In this document: in pieces, positions 1-10,099 of the stretch
Position numbering within the stretch: position 1 is the first letter of the stretch
Layout of the letters: each line of letters opens with the position of its first letter
DNA from: a virus
Virus record (IMG/VR): IMGVR_UViG_3300023176_005537
Location: 92,946 to 156,945 of that record
Direction: 5' to 3' (one strand)
DNA: 64,000 nt
Position numbers and translations under genes: made by a program
Notes under the pieces: model-generated
The model's input: only the letters and a program-made list of their open reading frames with translations
What the model was told of the DNA's origin: nothing
The model's database searches: none

Positions 1-22
1 TTTAGACAATACAAAGTTGATT

Positions 23-3000
23 ATGGACAACAAAAAGAAAATCAACTTTAAAGATCCAGACAACAACTCGGCAACCATTCATCAGTTTAGTTCATCGGCA
101 GAGCCAAGCAAATCATTTATTTCAGGCTCTGGGGTTGGTAAATATTACTACACCCCGATTACAATTGATTCTTGTTTGACGCTACCTTCTGATAAGATTG
201 GAGCAAACTTTTATTATCAAGCGATAACAAATTCTTACTTGACTTGTTCTTTGTTTGGCTTTCACGATGTTGACGAAACACAGGCCGAGACAGATTTAAC
301 TTGGTTGGCAAGTGATCAAAATCAAGTTCAAGCACACGCTATTAGACCAACTTTGAAGACACCAGATGGTTATTTCTTGTTGACTGGTTCAGTTGGTGGT
401 GCAAATATTGAATTAACCAGCAGCACTGTGAAAGATCTTTTCACAAATACAAACTGGAACGTGTCAGTTCGCTTTAAACATATCAATTACCCTCTGACAC
501 AAAGGGTGTCGGGCGCTTTTGATGTTGACGCAGATGCTTATCTCTTGGAGTTTTCCGGCTATAATGCTTCAACAAACTACATTGAAAATGAATTTAAAGT
601 AACAGCATCAGTAAGCGAAGTACAAGGCCTTCTTTTTTCCGAAGCATCAAAAAGACTTTATGTTGGAGCACACAGAGAGAACTTTACTGGCTCTGTTTAT
701 CAAAACGGATACTCTTTTGCGAAGATTTCAAATATCAATTTCTGGTATAACTACCTTTCTGATAATGACTTGAAATCTCATTTAAGAGATCTTCACAATT
801 ACGGGATAACGAACAGCGAAAGAGACGCTTATCTCTTGGATTCAAACTATCCAACGAAAGTTAAGAACATTGATACTTTGATGTTGCGTTGGGATTTTGA
901 GACCGTAACAGGTTCAGACTCCTCCGGAAACTTTACTGTAAATGATCTTGGAAACTTCCAAGGAGATACAGAAAATCAGTATTACCACAGTGGAAAAGGC
1001 TTTGGTTTCGAAGCATCTTCTACAGATGTTGTTAAGAAAGAAAAGGTTGCAACCTACAAGTTAGCACCTTATGATACAGTATCTTCCAATGAGATGATTT
1101 CCATCTTGTCGCAAGACGATGATGTGTTTTCTTTGGATAAAAGACCCATCAACTATTACTTTGCAGCAGAAAAAAGCTTTTACAAAGCAGTTGATGATCG
1201 TATTTTGGAATACTTCTCGACCTTGAAAGACTTCAACAACTTGGTTGGTGAAACTGCAAACAGATATAGGCCAGAATATAAACAATTGAAGAAGTATAGG
1301 CAATATTTCTTCAACAAAGTCCAGAACGAATTGGACTTTGAAAGATTTTTAGATTACTACAAGTGGGTTGATACCAGTATTGCAATGGTGATCGAGCAAT
1401 TGATCCCTGCGACTGCCGAGTTTTCAAGCACAGTTTGGAATGTTATTGAAAGTCACGTTTTGGAAAGAAACAAGTTCCAACATAAACTGCCTGTAATCAA
1501 GCCACAGACTGTTTATGAGACGACAATACAAGCTGCGCCAAACTCTTATCCTTTTTCAACAAAAGGCAACAAGGCGTTGAACTTGCAAAATGCTAATCCG
1601 CTGACTGCTAGTTCATTTTTGTCTGCATCTGTGGGGGCTCAATCAACGTTTTTCCTTTCGGGAACGGTGAAGAACATTGCGAGCATAAACACCAACAATG
1701 TAAACAGAAAACTTTATATCTCTGGCTCGGATCAATTGAATACAATTGGCGTTCCTAGAACCCTCCTGAAAGACCAAAAAGGAAGTGTCGCTTCTGATGG
1801 TTTCCATTCGGTAATGATCACAGAGATCAAAGGAAACGACGATTACTTCCTAGATCCTTTTGCTTCCGTTGTTACAACAACGGACTCCATTCAAATCTCC
1901 GGAGTTGTTGATTATACTTTGCCAACAAGACTATCGCAGCCCCAGTTTATAAGAACTAGATTTGCTGCTCCCGGCGGTTATGAAGTAACTTCCTTGGGTT
2001 ATTTGGATTTTGAGACAAGTCAATACTCTGTCTATAACAATATGAACTATAGAAACGCTATTGTTCGCAAAGCTTTGGATGAGATTTACAGTGCGCCAGA
2101 TGATGATCCAACAATCTTGGCAAATCCCGAAGATGGTTCTTACTTTTTGGGTGTCTATCGCAACCCAAGAAAAGAATACGTCACATCAGCAGCCGGATTT
2201 GTAACGCAATCTTTCTTTGATAATGGATTTGTTCAATACCCCATCCCAGCGTCTGATTTGCAGTATGATTGGATTGAAAAAAGCTACTCTTCTTCAAACT
2301 TGGAGTTTCTTTTGAACCAGACTGGTTCGGAAGAGATTACATTCAAGCCGGAAACTTTCTTTTCTTGGGTTGCAAGTCCCGGTTCGGCAACAAACATTTA
2401 TGGAGCAGAGGTTAATTCTAACACAAACACATCAACAGTGGTACTAGAAACGCCTTCTGCCAGTAACAACTATTTTAGTTCTATTGGAAAGTTTGGTTAC
2501 AACACTTGGCTTCAGACTAGAAATGGTGATAGTTTAGTTGTACGGACACACAAAAAGAATAATACATTATCTGTTGATGATAGACTTCCGATTTTGCAGT
2601 TGGAAAACTCCAATGGTCAGAGAGTTGTTGAAAAAGGTTTGGTTGCCAATTCGTTCACAAATTATACCGAGCCCCTAGTGATCAAAAAGTACAAACCAAT
2701 TCGTCACGTCTTTGTTTTGAACACAGAGGCAGAAGAATTTATTGAAGTTCAAAGTTCGTATGCCGGAAAGTTGGCTTCATTCTCTAACCGAGAATTGAAT
2801 GCGAAGTTCAATTTAGACAATGTGAAAGTTGATACTGGATATGAAAAAGTAAAACAACTTTATCTTAACAATGCAAAGATTGATGGAAACCCAATCAAAG
2901 GATGGACTTCTGTCGAATATTCAGAAAGAGTTTGGCCAAAAGAAAAGTTTGAAGGCGTGAGTTCTCACAGAGATAAGCCAAACTATGATTCAACCAGTGA

Positions 3001-6000
3001 GCAATTGCTAGACATTTTGGGAACTGCTAATACATTCTGGCAAAAAGAGGGTGAGCAAACCATAAGAAAACGTGGCGGTCGTTTGGATGCTGAAGTGCGA
3101 AAAGCACCAGTTTATACTAATGCTAAAAACTCAATGGGTCATAAATCAATTTATTCTGAAAATGTGTTTCCATTGTCAGATTATGCGGTTACACCGGAAG
3201 AAGATCGCTACTTCGATGGCGAAGAGTTCTATATAGCATCTGCAAACGCTGGAACTTCAGGACTGGGCGGGTTACCGGCTACATTCACTGTTGGTGATAA
3301 AGTAACTTTTACCATTAATGAAACAGCATACGAATTAACAGCGTCAGCAACAGATAATGATGGTTATAATAGTTGGTTTAGGCATACAGAGTATGGTCAA
3401 AGTTTACAATATTTGGCAAATACGATCAACCAACACCCGATCGTTTCGCAACACGTTCTTGCTGGGCATCTGATTATTAGCTCTTCTTCGCCGGCAGACT
3501 CTCATAAGTTGGGTCTTTATTTGACCACCCCCAATGGAGGCAACAATATCTCTGTCGAGGTTAGCTCCAGCGAGGAGGGTGCTTGGGTAGAGACGTCTGG
3601 CCCTAATGTTCGCACTGTCTATTCAAAAGAAGATGGAGAGTTAAACTCTTCTTTTTATGCTTTCTATACTCCTGTGAAGTATAAAGAAAATTATTTTTAT
3701 CAAACAAAAGAATTTGGACACGCTGCTCCTTTGAACAACCGTGGCTTTAAAAACGAAGGTATTTTTGGCTCTGGGCGAGCAATGAAAAACGCACAATACC
3801 TTGTGGACTTTGGATTAGACGAGTTAGCAGTCGCGGGTATTACAATTACAGCGTCTGTTTCCTCTTCTTTGTTTGCCGATGGCATCTATAATCACTACTT
3901 GCCAACTGCATCTTTATCTTATGTTAATAAGGTTAAATCGCCGGTTGGAACGGGCTCGGTTTATCAGTTGAGGGAGATTACTCCCTACCACGGGCACACA
4001 TACAGAGTGCCTGCTTTGAGTGAGAGAGAGCCTTTCTTTGCTTCTTTTGCAGAGTATAATGAGAGTATTAAGTTTCTCACGGATGACTACGCTATTGTAC
4101 CAGAATTCAACATTTCAGAGCATATGCCTTACTATGTTGATCAGAAAGGTGCAAACTTTAGAGCAACAAACAAAAAGTTTTTGGATTTAAAAGGTGCAAT
4201 CAACACCACTTCAAGTGCTGAAACTGAAACTTCCAATTACAGCGCAGATTTTTATAAAGATTATGTTAATACTGAATTTTTGCAAGGTTTTAAAGTAGTT
4301 AAAGAAGATCACGATAAGATAGGAAAAACAGGCGAGGTAACCCTTACTTGTAAGGGCGTGAAAAAGTTTCTCCCAAAGCAAGGTTTTTATCCGATGAACC
4401 GTTCGGTTCAGCTTGGAACACTGTTTTCTCAATCAGTTGGGCCAAACTTAACCGCATATACCAGCACAGAGCATGGCGCGGTTGAGACAAACCAAAACTC
4501 GGCAAAAGGGATATTCAAGACCAGCACCACAGATGGCGAGCTATACGGAACGTCATTATATAATGAAGAGCAAATCAATGCCAATATGAGGCCGGCAATG
4601 CTTCAAGCCGCGCTGCAACCTTTCTTCGCCCCCGGCATTTTCTTTAATACTATCAAGTCCGGTATCGCTGTTGACTTTCTCTTGGAAAGCCAGCAAGGGT
4701 GGGCAACAGATTCATACACTAGCTTTATAAAAGGAAACTTTGACCATTTTCCATCTTCTTCAAACGTGATTACTGGAATGGGTGATCCAATTCGAGTTCC
4801 ATTTGAAGCATTGACAGATTTGAACAAGTTTCCAACTAATTTGGACATTCCTTATTTGTGCCCTAGTTTCGTCACTGGCACACTAGAGTTTGGAGGTCAA
4901 TCTAGACCTTTTGTGACTTTTAAATGGGATGGGACAAAGGCTTCTAATCTTTATGAAAAGGCAATGAACAATTACTTGGCAGAGTCTGCCAACTTCTTTT
5001 TGAGAGAAAAAAGCTTTACTTCTTTTGTGTCCGATGTCGAAGAAAACTTTAAATTGTTTGAGACCGGTAAAACTTATTATATGGATATCGCTTTGCAACA
5101 AACTTCCAACCATGTCATGTTTAACGAGATTTGGGTTGAAAACGAAGGAACAGGCTCTAACCTTTTACAGACAATTTTTACAGATCCGGGAAGAAAAGGA
5201 AGAGCATTCGGTCCTCCTTTTGGTGTCGATCGCACCGATGGCGAATGGTATGCAGGTGGTAATGCTGGGTTGGACATTTCTGCTTCCTACATAGCTTCTG
5301 ATCCATCTTATGCGCCTTATACTCCGCCTTATTTTTATGGGAAGAGTGTGGCTAGGGTTGCATTTACACCGACAGAAACTAGAAGATATACATTAGAAGA
5401 AGTTCAAAGAAGTTCTAGTATCACCTACTTTAACGAAGGGTTGGATGGAGATCCAATTGAGGGAACTGCAACTTACAATGGTGCGGCTATTGATTATCAA
5501 ATGCTTCTCTCTTCGAGTGTCAATTTACTGGGTAAAATAACACAGCCAGATATCAAGGTTGTGACAAGAGATTTACAGTCAGTTGTTCGGCAAAAAGAAC
5601 TTTCTTCAACGTCCGATCTATCAATTGAGACGACAAATGTCTTAACGGACAACCTTTTAAATATTAACAACGTATTTCAACCACAAGCCGATGTATCAAT
5701 TGAGCTTGGCGAACCTTTGAATACGAACAAGGCATCTTGGAGAATTTCTACTAAATATGAATGCCCCGTTTTGAACTTCTACGAACAAGAAGCGGTTGCT
5801 TTCCACTCTCGTGGGATGTGGAGTGGCTTGGGTGAATTGCCAACCAACGAAAAAGAAGGTATCTTCCTTTCTGTTTTGCCAAGTTTTTCCGGTTCTTACT
5901 TTGCAGTAAACAATACCGGCTCTTTGGCGGATCAATTGGGTTTTAAACCAGAAAAGAAAAGAATTGGAGCAATCGCAGAAAAAACTGTTATCAAAGAAGC

Positions 6001-6622
6001 AATTGTTGCTATTCCTTTCTTGGAAAGAGAAAATATCTCACAAGAAGAAGCGGATTTGACTGTTATTGAAAAGCAAAACTTCTTCTCTGTTGACCGTGAT
6101 GTCTTGGAGCAGCAGATAAAAGACAATAAAGACACTACGCTAACAAGAATGTATAGAAGAATGCAAAACTATGTTATTCCGCCTAACTACAACTTTGTTA
6201 AGTATAGAGATATCAATCCTTTTGTTATGTATCTTTTTGAATTTGATGTTGAATTCGACCAACAAGACCTAGCCTATATGTGGCAAGGTGTTATGCCAGA
6301 CGCTTCCTTGACTGGAAATGAAGAATTTGACGAAGTTACAATCAAGCATATGACTGGAAAAGATGAATTCTTCCATGGAAAAGAGATCCCATCAGATGTT
6401 CGTTGGTTGATCTTTAAAGTTAAACAAAAAGCAAGAAAAGATTATTTAGATGTAGTTAATTTGAGAGAGACAGCAATTGACGATTATGGTTACAACTGGC
6501 CATACGACTACTGCTCCATTGTTGAGATGGCAAAAGTGGAAGCAACTCTTAAAATTGTGCCAAAAGATACAACAGAAGAAGCAGGTGTCAAACTTGGAAA
6601 GATTTTGGAAGGTGAAGAATAA
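23..6622 (+). CDS. Giant virion structural protein with lectin-like N-terminal region (possibly 5'-truncated)
   Basis: About 2,199 residues from the first ATG. The frame has no stop back to the left edge, so the true start may lie outside the window. Roughly residues 100-270 read like a LamG/concanavalin-type beta-sandwich, ending in a characteristic run near residue 250 (ISNINFWYNYLSDNDLKSHL) followed by an NYG turn. The rest is Ser/Thr/Asn-rich, beta-predicted sequence typical of tail or fibre proteins, and the C-terminal ~250 residues are more charged and helical. It is followed without a gap by three more structural genes. A role in the baseplate periphery or host contact is inference from size, composition and position. 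I cannot assign it to a named T4 gene product. Confidence 0.65.
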   Translation: MDNKKKINFKDPDNNSATIHQFSSSAEPSKSFISGSGVGKYYYTPITIDSCLTLPSDKIGANFYYQAITNSYLTCSLFGFHDVDETQAETDLTWLASDQNQVQAHAIRPTLKTPDGYFLLTGSVGGANIELTSSTVKDLFTNTNWNVSVRFKHINYPLTQRVSGAFDVDADAYLLEFSGYNASTNYIENEFKVTASVSEVQGLLFSEASKRLYVGAHRENFTGSVYQNGYSFAKISNINFWYNYLSDNDLKSHLRDLHNYGITNSERDAYLLDSNYPTKVKNIDTLMLRWDFETVTGSDSSGNFTVNDLGNFQGDTENQYYHSGKGFGFEASSTDVVKKEKVATYKLAPYDTVSSNEMISILSQDDDVFSLDKRPINYYFAAEKSFYKAVDDRILEYFSTLKDFNNLVGETANRYRPEYKQLKKYRQYFFNKVQNELDFERFLDYYKWVDTSIAMVIEQLIPATAEFSSTVWNVIESHVLERNKFQHKLPVIKPQTVYETTIQAAPNSYPFSTKGNKALNLQNANPLTASSFLSASVGAQSTFFLSGTVKNIASINTNNVNRKLYISGSDQLNTIGVPRTLLKDQKGSVASDGFHSVMITEIKGNDDYFLDPFASVVTTTDSIQISGVVDYTLPTRLSQPQFIRTRFAAPGGYEVTSLGYLDFETSQYSVYNNMNYRNAIVRKALDEIYSAPDDDPTILANPEDGSYFLGVYRNPRKEYVTSAAGFVTQSFFDNGFVQYPIPASDLQYDWIEKSYSSSNLEFLLNQTGSEEITFKPETFFSWVASPGSATNIYGAEVNSNTNTSTVVLETPSASNNYFSSIGKFGYNTWLQTRNGDSLVVRTHKKNNTLSVDDRLPILQLENSNGQRVVEKGLVANSFTNYTEPLVIKKYKPIRHVFVLNTEAEEFIEVQSSYAGKLASFSNRELNAKFNLDNVKVDTGYEKVKQLYLNNAKIDGNPIKGWTSVEYSERVWPKEKFEGVSSHRDKPNYDSTSEQLLDILGTANTFWQKEGEQTIRKRGGRLDAEVRKAPVYTNAKNSMGHKSIYSENVFPLSDYAVTPEEDRYFDGEEFYIASANAGTSGLGGLPATFTVGDKVTFTINETAYELTASATDNDGYNSWFRHTEYGQSLQYLANTINQHPIVSQHVLAGHLIISSSSPADSHKLGLYLTTPNGGNNISVEVSSSEEGAWVETSGPNVRTVYSKEDGELNSSFYAFYTPVKYKENYFYQTKEFGHAAPLNNRGFKNEGIFGSGRAMKNAQYLVDFGLDELAVAGITITASVSSSLFADGIYNHYLPTASLSYVNKVKSPVGTGSVYQLREITPYHGHTYRVPALSEREPFFASFAEYNESIKFLTDDYAIVPEFNISEHMPYYVDQKGANFRATNKKFLDLKGAINTTSSAETETSNYSADFYKDYVNTEFLQGFKVVKEDHDKIGKTGEVTLTCKGVKKFLPKQGFYPMNRSVQLGTLFSQSVGPNLTAYTSTEHGAVETNQNSAKGIFKTSTTDGELYGTSLYNEEQINANMRPAMLQAALQPFFAPGIFFNTIKSGIAVDFLLESQQGWATDSYTSFIKGNFDHFPSSSNVITGMGDPIRVPFEALTDLNKFPTNLDIPYLCPSFVTGTLEFGGQSRPFVTFKWDGTKASNLYEKAMNNYLAESANFFLREKSFTSFVSDVEENFKLFETGKTYYMDIALQQTSNHVMFNEIWVENEGTGSNLLQTIFTDPGRKGRAFGPPFGVDRTDGEWYAGGNAGLDISASYIASDPSYAPYTPPYFYGKSVARVAFTPTETRRYTLEEVQRSSSITYFNEGLDGDPIEGTATYNGAAIDYQMLLSSSVNLLGKITQPDIKVVTRDLQSVVRQKELSSTSDLSIETTNVLTDNLLNINNVFQPQADVSIELGEPLNTNKASWRISTKYECPVLNFYEQEAVAFHSRGMWSGLGELPTNEKEGIFLSVLPSFSGSYFAVNNTGSLADQLGFKPEKKRIGAIAEKTVIKEAIVAIPFLERENISQEEADLTVIEKQNFFSVDRDVLEQQIKDNKDTTLTRMYRRMQNYVIPPNYNFVKYRDINPFVMYLFEFDVEFDQQDLAYMWQGVMPDASLTGNEEFDEVTIKHMTGKDEFFHGKEIPSDVRWLIFKVKQKARKDYLDVVNLRETAIDDYGYNWPYDYCSIVEMAKVEATLKIVPKDTTEEAGVKLGKILEGEE

Positions 6623-7674
6623 TGGAATTTTTTGATAAAAAAGAAGAAGTTATGGAAATTCAATTAACTTCCTATGGTCGTCAATTACTTTCCAAAGGAA
6701 TGATGAAACCAGCTTATTATGCTTTTTTTGATGATGGAATTATGTATGATGGTGCGAAAGGTGGCTTAACAGAAGTTCAAAACGATGTTCAATATCGTGT
6801 TAAAAACGAAACAATCTTTATGAAAGATGTTGACGATTATGAACAAGCAGATCGTTTTGCAAAAAATCCCATTCTTATTCCAGATGAATTTGAAAAAAAC
6901 GTTTTGCCACTTATGGATTTCAACTCAACGTTTGAAAACCAACTTGGGGCATCTAGAAATACAAATAACAACGCCCCTGCTTGGGCTGTTTCTTGTTTTT
7001 CAGCAGAGATTACAGGATCTAACAATTTCCTAACAGCATCAGCAGAAAGCAGAGACATTCCAATCCCGCAGATCAATATTGATCGAGAAAGCATTCAATA
7101 TGAAGTTAGACCAAGTTCTGAAAACGTTGATCAATTTAATGAATTGGAGCCTTGCGAGAGAGAGGAAAGTGCTTTCTTTAATTCAGAGGTTGTTTTTGGA
7201 GATGGAACAACTTTGGAAATCAAAGAAGGCAAGATTTTATTGAAGGTGGAGGAGAAAAACACCCTCTCTTTGAAAGATAACTTTGAAATTGAAGTGTTTG
7301 AAGTTGTTGATTTGAAAGAAACTCCTGTATCTGCGACAAATACTGAATTTTTAGTACCATTAAAGTTTCTCAAAGAAGAAAAACAAATTCAAAACAATCT
7401 TTTGGTTGAACCTGATACGGAAATTCTAGATTCATTAGACAAAGTTAACAATGGATTTGTTTCTTATTATTTAGATATATCATATGATGCAGACGTTGAT
7501 GAGGTTTTGGTTTGTAAAAACGAAGAAAAAGACGACACAACACTTTTCTTTAAAAATCCAATCAACTGTGAGGAAGTAATTTCTCGACAAGGAGCAGAGT
7601 CTGTTTATGATAACAACCTAGGAGAAGGCGGAATTGATTTGTTTATTTCAACGTTGGACGAGGAGTGTGAATAA
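6622..7674 (+). CDS. Virion structural protein with LTxxGRxLL N-terminus
   Basis: 350 residues. The ATG overlaps the previous stop by one base (TAATG) and is preceded by a GAAGGTGAAG ribosome-binding region. The N-terminus (IQLTSYGRQLLSKG, then a KPAYYAFFDDGIMYD run at about residues 28-42) is a pattern I know from structural proteins of large marine phages, function unassigned. The remainder is acidic with little recognisable. The LTxxGRxLLS motif recurs at the start of the 13486-14412 gene, suggesting a shared assembly or attachment element. Its place between two large structural genes suggests a baseplate or tail-fibre accessory. Structural role is likely; the exact role is unknown. Confidence 0.6.
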   Translation: MEFFDKKEEVMEIQLTSYGRQLLSKGMMKPAYYAFFDDGIMYDGAKGGLTEVQNDVQYRVKNETIFMKDVDDYEQADRFAKNPILIPDEFEKNVLPLMDFNSTFENQLGASRNTNNNAPAWAVSCFSAEITGSNNFLTASAESRDIPIPQINIDRESIQYEVRPSSENVDQFNELEPCEREESAFFNSEVVFGDGTTLEIKEGKILLKVEEKNTLSLKDNFEIEVFEVVDLKETPVSATNTEFLVPLKFLKEEKQIQNNLLVEPDTEILDSLDKVNNGFVSYYLDISYDADVDEVLVCKNEEKDDTTLFFKNPINCEEVISRQGAESVYDNNLGEGGIDLFISTLDEECE

Positions 7675-10097
7675 TGTCGATATTTGATGACTATATGGAC
7701 GCAATACAGATTCCCTCAACAGACGGGGTCGGGCCAAGTAACGCTCCAACCCCATCTGTTGGAACTCCAACTTTCTCACCCGGAGAAGATCCATCTATTA
7801 CTCCATCTCCGGCAGAAAATGCAGGATTTATCCCCGCTGCGGAAGATGCTGACCCAGTTCCGATGCCAGTTTCAAGTGGTGGTGGGGACATACACCCTTT
7901 TTTGAAGACTATTCACGCTTCTTTTCCTATGCCAGAGATTATTGATCTTAAGTTGAATGACCGTGGCCCTCTTTTAAACAAAACTTTGTCAATCAAAGTT
8001 AAAGTTTCCGGAGATTTCTTATCAGATGAGTGGTTTTGGGAAGATTTTCTAGAATATTTCAAACTCAAAGCTTATTTGGTACCAAACACAGACAAATTAG
8101 AGAATGAAAGTATTACAAGGACTTCTCTTTTTGATGATTATGTCGGCTATACAGGTCAAATCGACTTTAAAAGAGAGAAGAAATCACTTTTAAGCATAAC
8201 TGATCTTGAAAATAAGAGCAATAAATTAGAAAATAAGTATTTCTTCGAAGCACAGATTGAAATCCCAGAGAGGCTCTTAACAGACCAATACGAGCATTAT
8301 GTCGTAGTTCGCACTTTTTTCAGCCAGCCTGACTTTTCCAGAGATTTTTTGAACAATACGAAAAATCAAGTATTAGATATGTTGAATAGTGAAAACAATG
8401 GACTATGGGATGCAATAAAGATTGAGAAAACATCTAGTTCCGAAGTTGTTTCTTATAAAAGGATTAGAGCTTACTATATTAATGATGGCTCCCAAGAGTT
8501 TTGGAACGGTGCATTCTCTTTTTTCTCTCAAAATCAGAAATACTATGCAAGTGGTGATGTCAGTGATGATGTTAGAAACAATCTCTCACCCAGACAGCTT
8601 TTCTTTATGGATGTTTTGTTCTCAAAACAAGATCTCTCTGATGATCTGTTGAAGCCGGTTGTAAGTAATTTAAAAACAGTAGATAAAAAACTGGACATTG
8701 GTTTAAACAAGAAAATACAAACAATTCAAATCCCAACTCCAAATTCTGATATTTATTTATCAAAGGAAAAGAGCGGAGATGTAAAGGTTTTGTTTTCTTT
8801 GGATCTGTTCGAGCTTATTAAACAACATTCAGAACTTCCAGAAAGCCTTTTAGATTTTGTTCAAAAAGGGTTGACAGGGAATACAGTAAAAACATTTGAA
8901 ATATATGACAGGGGAGCCGCAACAGTAGCTTCTGGTCGTCATCAATACTCGCTGGAAGTTAAAATTTCAGAAACATTCAGGCAGAATGTGGAAACTTTGA
9001 TCAAAAGGTTGACAAATTCTCAAAGATTGTTGAATAATGCCTTTGAAGAGGCCAAAAAAGAAGAAAATTATGATGAAGTAACAAAAGAGTTTTCTAGAAG
9101 TTTCGCTGAAACTGGCGGAAATGGTATGCAAAATGACATTGATCAGGTTGCAAATGAAGTTTATGATGCTTTAACTACCAACTTTTTAGCTGATTTTGCG
9201 ATTGGCTCTCTTACTTTGAAGAGAAAAAGAGTAAAAGAAGAGATCTTCAAAAAAGAAGAAGACCAATTCACCGGTGAAGACGTTGTTTTAAGTTATACCA
9301 CACCCATAACTCTTTTTACAGATGTTATTTCAGCCGGTGAAATACAAATGTTTTCTTTTGAAGAAGTTACTTATAGCCCAAGCCTTTCCTACACTAGGGA
9401 AGAGTTTATGCAAAGCTACAATCTGAATAACACAGACGTTGAGCAGTTTAAAAATCTTCAAAAGAATATCGAAGACTTTGTCGTTTCTTTGCAGCAGTTG
9501 ACAAATGCAAAAGATTTAGAAACTAAAAATGTGAAAAACCAATCAAATCAAAATAAAGCCAGACAAGTTAGGCTAGATCCAATTAAATTTGTATTTAAAA
9601 ACATTTTTGTTCCTGCTAGCTACAATGAAGCGTTTGAATATAGCGAGGAAGTTCTTTTCTCTGGTGAACAAGAAACAATAGAGAAAGAAGAGGTGTTGAC
9701 TTTCCCACAAGGTGTCGTATATAACTTTATTCCATCGGCAACCACCGGTGAACAGCCGGATAAAAAACTGAAACAGTTAGAAAGATTGGATGAAGGAGAC
9801 AAAAAGTTTATTTTCTCTGATAATTTGGGAATGTCTTTTGAGAATGTTGCATTTAATGATGCACTTTCTAAAGTTGGTGCAAAAGTTCCGACTGCAACAG
9901 TCAGATTGGAATACCTTTCAGGGTATCAAAAGAGCCCAAACAAAGAAAATATTATGAGATCGCCCATCTTCCTAGAGTACAGCGAGCCTCTGGAAGAAGG
10001 AAAGACTTACTTATTTAGAGCAAAGCCGATCCAGAAAGATTCTCAATTTGCTATTTATAATGAATACTTCATTAGAGAAGAGAGGTCTAGAGAATAA
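7674..10097 (+). CDS. Large virion structural protein with Pro-rich linker
   Basis: 807 residues, starting at an ATG that overlaps the preceding stop (TAATG). A short N-terminal segment (MSIFDDYMDAIQ) is followed by a Pro/Ser/Thr/Gly-rich, presumably flexible linker over about residues 15-75, then a long mixed alpha/beta region without motifs I recognise. A segment around residues 580-640 is Gln/Asn/Lys-rich and likely helical. The tight coupling to the genes on both sides argues for one late tail/baseplate module. No enzymatic motif was seen. An anchored tail component (short conserved anchor plus flexible linker plus folded body) is inference. Confidence 0.55.
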   Translation: MSIFDDYMDAIQIPSTDGVGPSNAPTPSVGTPTFSPGEDPSITPSPAENAGFIPAAEDADPVPMPVSSGGGDIHPFLKTIHASFPMPEIIDLKLNDRGPLLNKTLSIKVKVSGDFLSDEWFWEDFLEYFKLKAYLVPNTDKLENESITRTSLFDDYVGYTGQIDFKREKKSLLSITDLENKSNKLENKYFFEAQIEIPERLLTDQYEHYVVVRTFFSQPDFSRDFLNNTKNQVLDMLNSENNGLWDAIKIEKTSSSEVVSYKRIRAYYINDGSQEFWNGAFSFFSQNQKYYASGDVSDDVRNNLSPRQLFFMDVLFSKQDLSDDLLKPVVSNLKTVDKKLDIGLNKKIQTIQIPTPNSDIYLSKEKSGDVKVLFSLDLFELIKQHSELPESLLDFVQKGLTGNTVKTFEIYDRGAATVASGRHQYSLEVKISETFRQNVETLIKRLTNSQRLLNNAFEEAKKEENYDEVTKEFSRSFAETGGNGMQNDIDQVANEVYDALTTNFLADFAIGSLTLKRKRVKEEIFKKEEDQFTGEDVVLSYTTPITLFTDVISAGEIQMFSFEEVTYSPSLSYTREEFMQSYNLNNTDVEQFKNLQKNIEDFVVSLQQLTNAKDLETKNVKNQSNQNKARQVRLDPIKFVFKNIFVPASYNEAFEYSEEVLFSGEQETIEKEEVLTFPQGVVYNFIPSATTGEQPDKKLKQLERLDEGDKKFIFSDNLGMSFENVAFNDALSKVGAKVPTATVRLEYLSGYQKSPNKENIMRSPIFLEYSEPLEEGKTYLFRAKPIQKDSQFAIYNEYFIREERSRE

Positions 10098-10099
10098 AA

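Noticed and set aside
10051-10059. CTATTTATA within the 7674 gene as an additional late promoter
   Set aside because: Correct distance from the 10100 start, but it lies in conserved reading frame and may be chance; not listed as a promoter.
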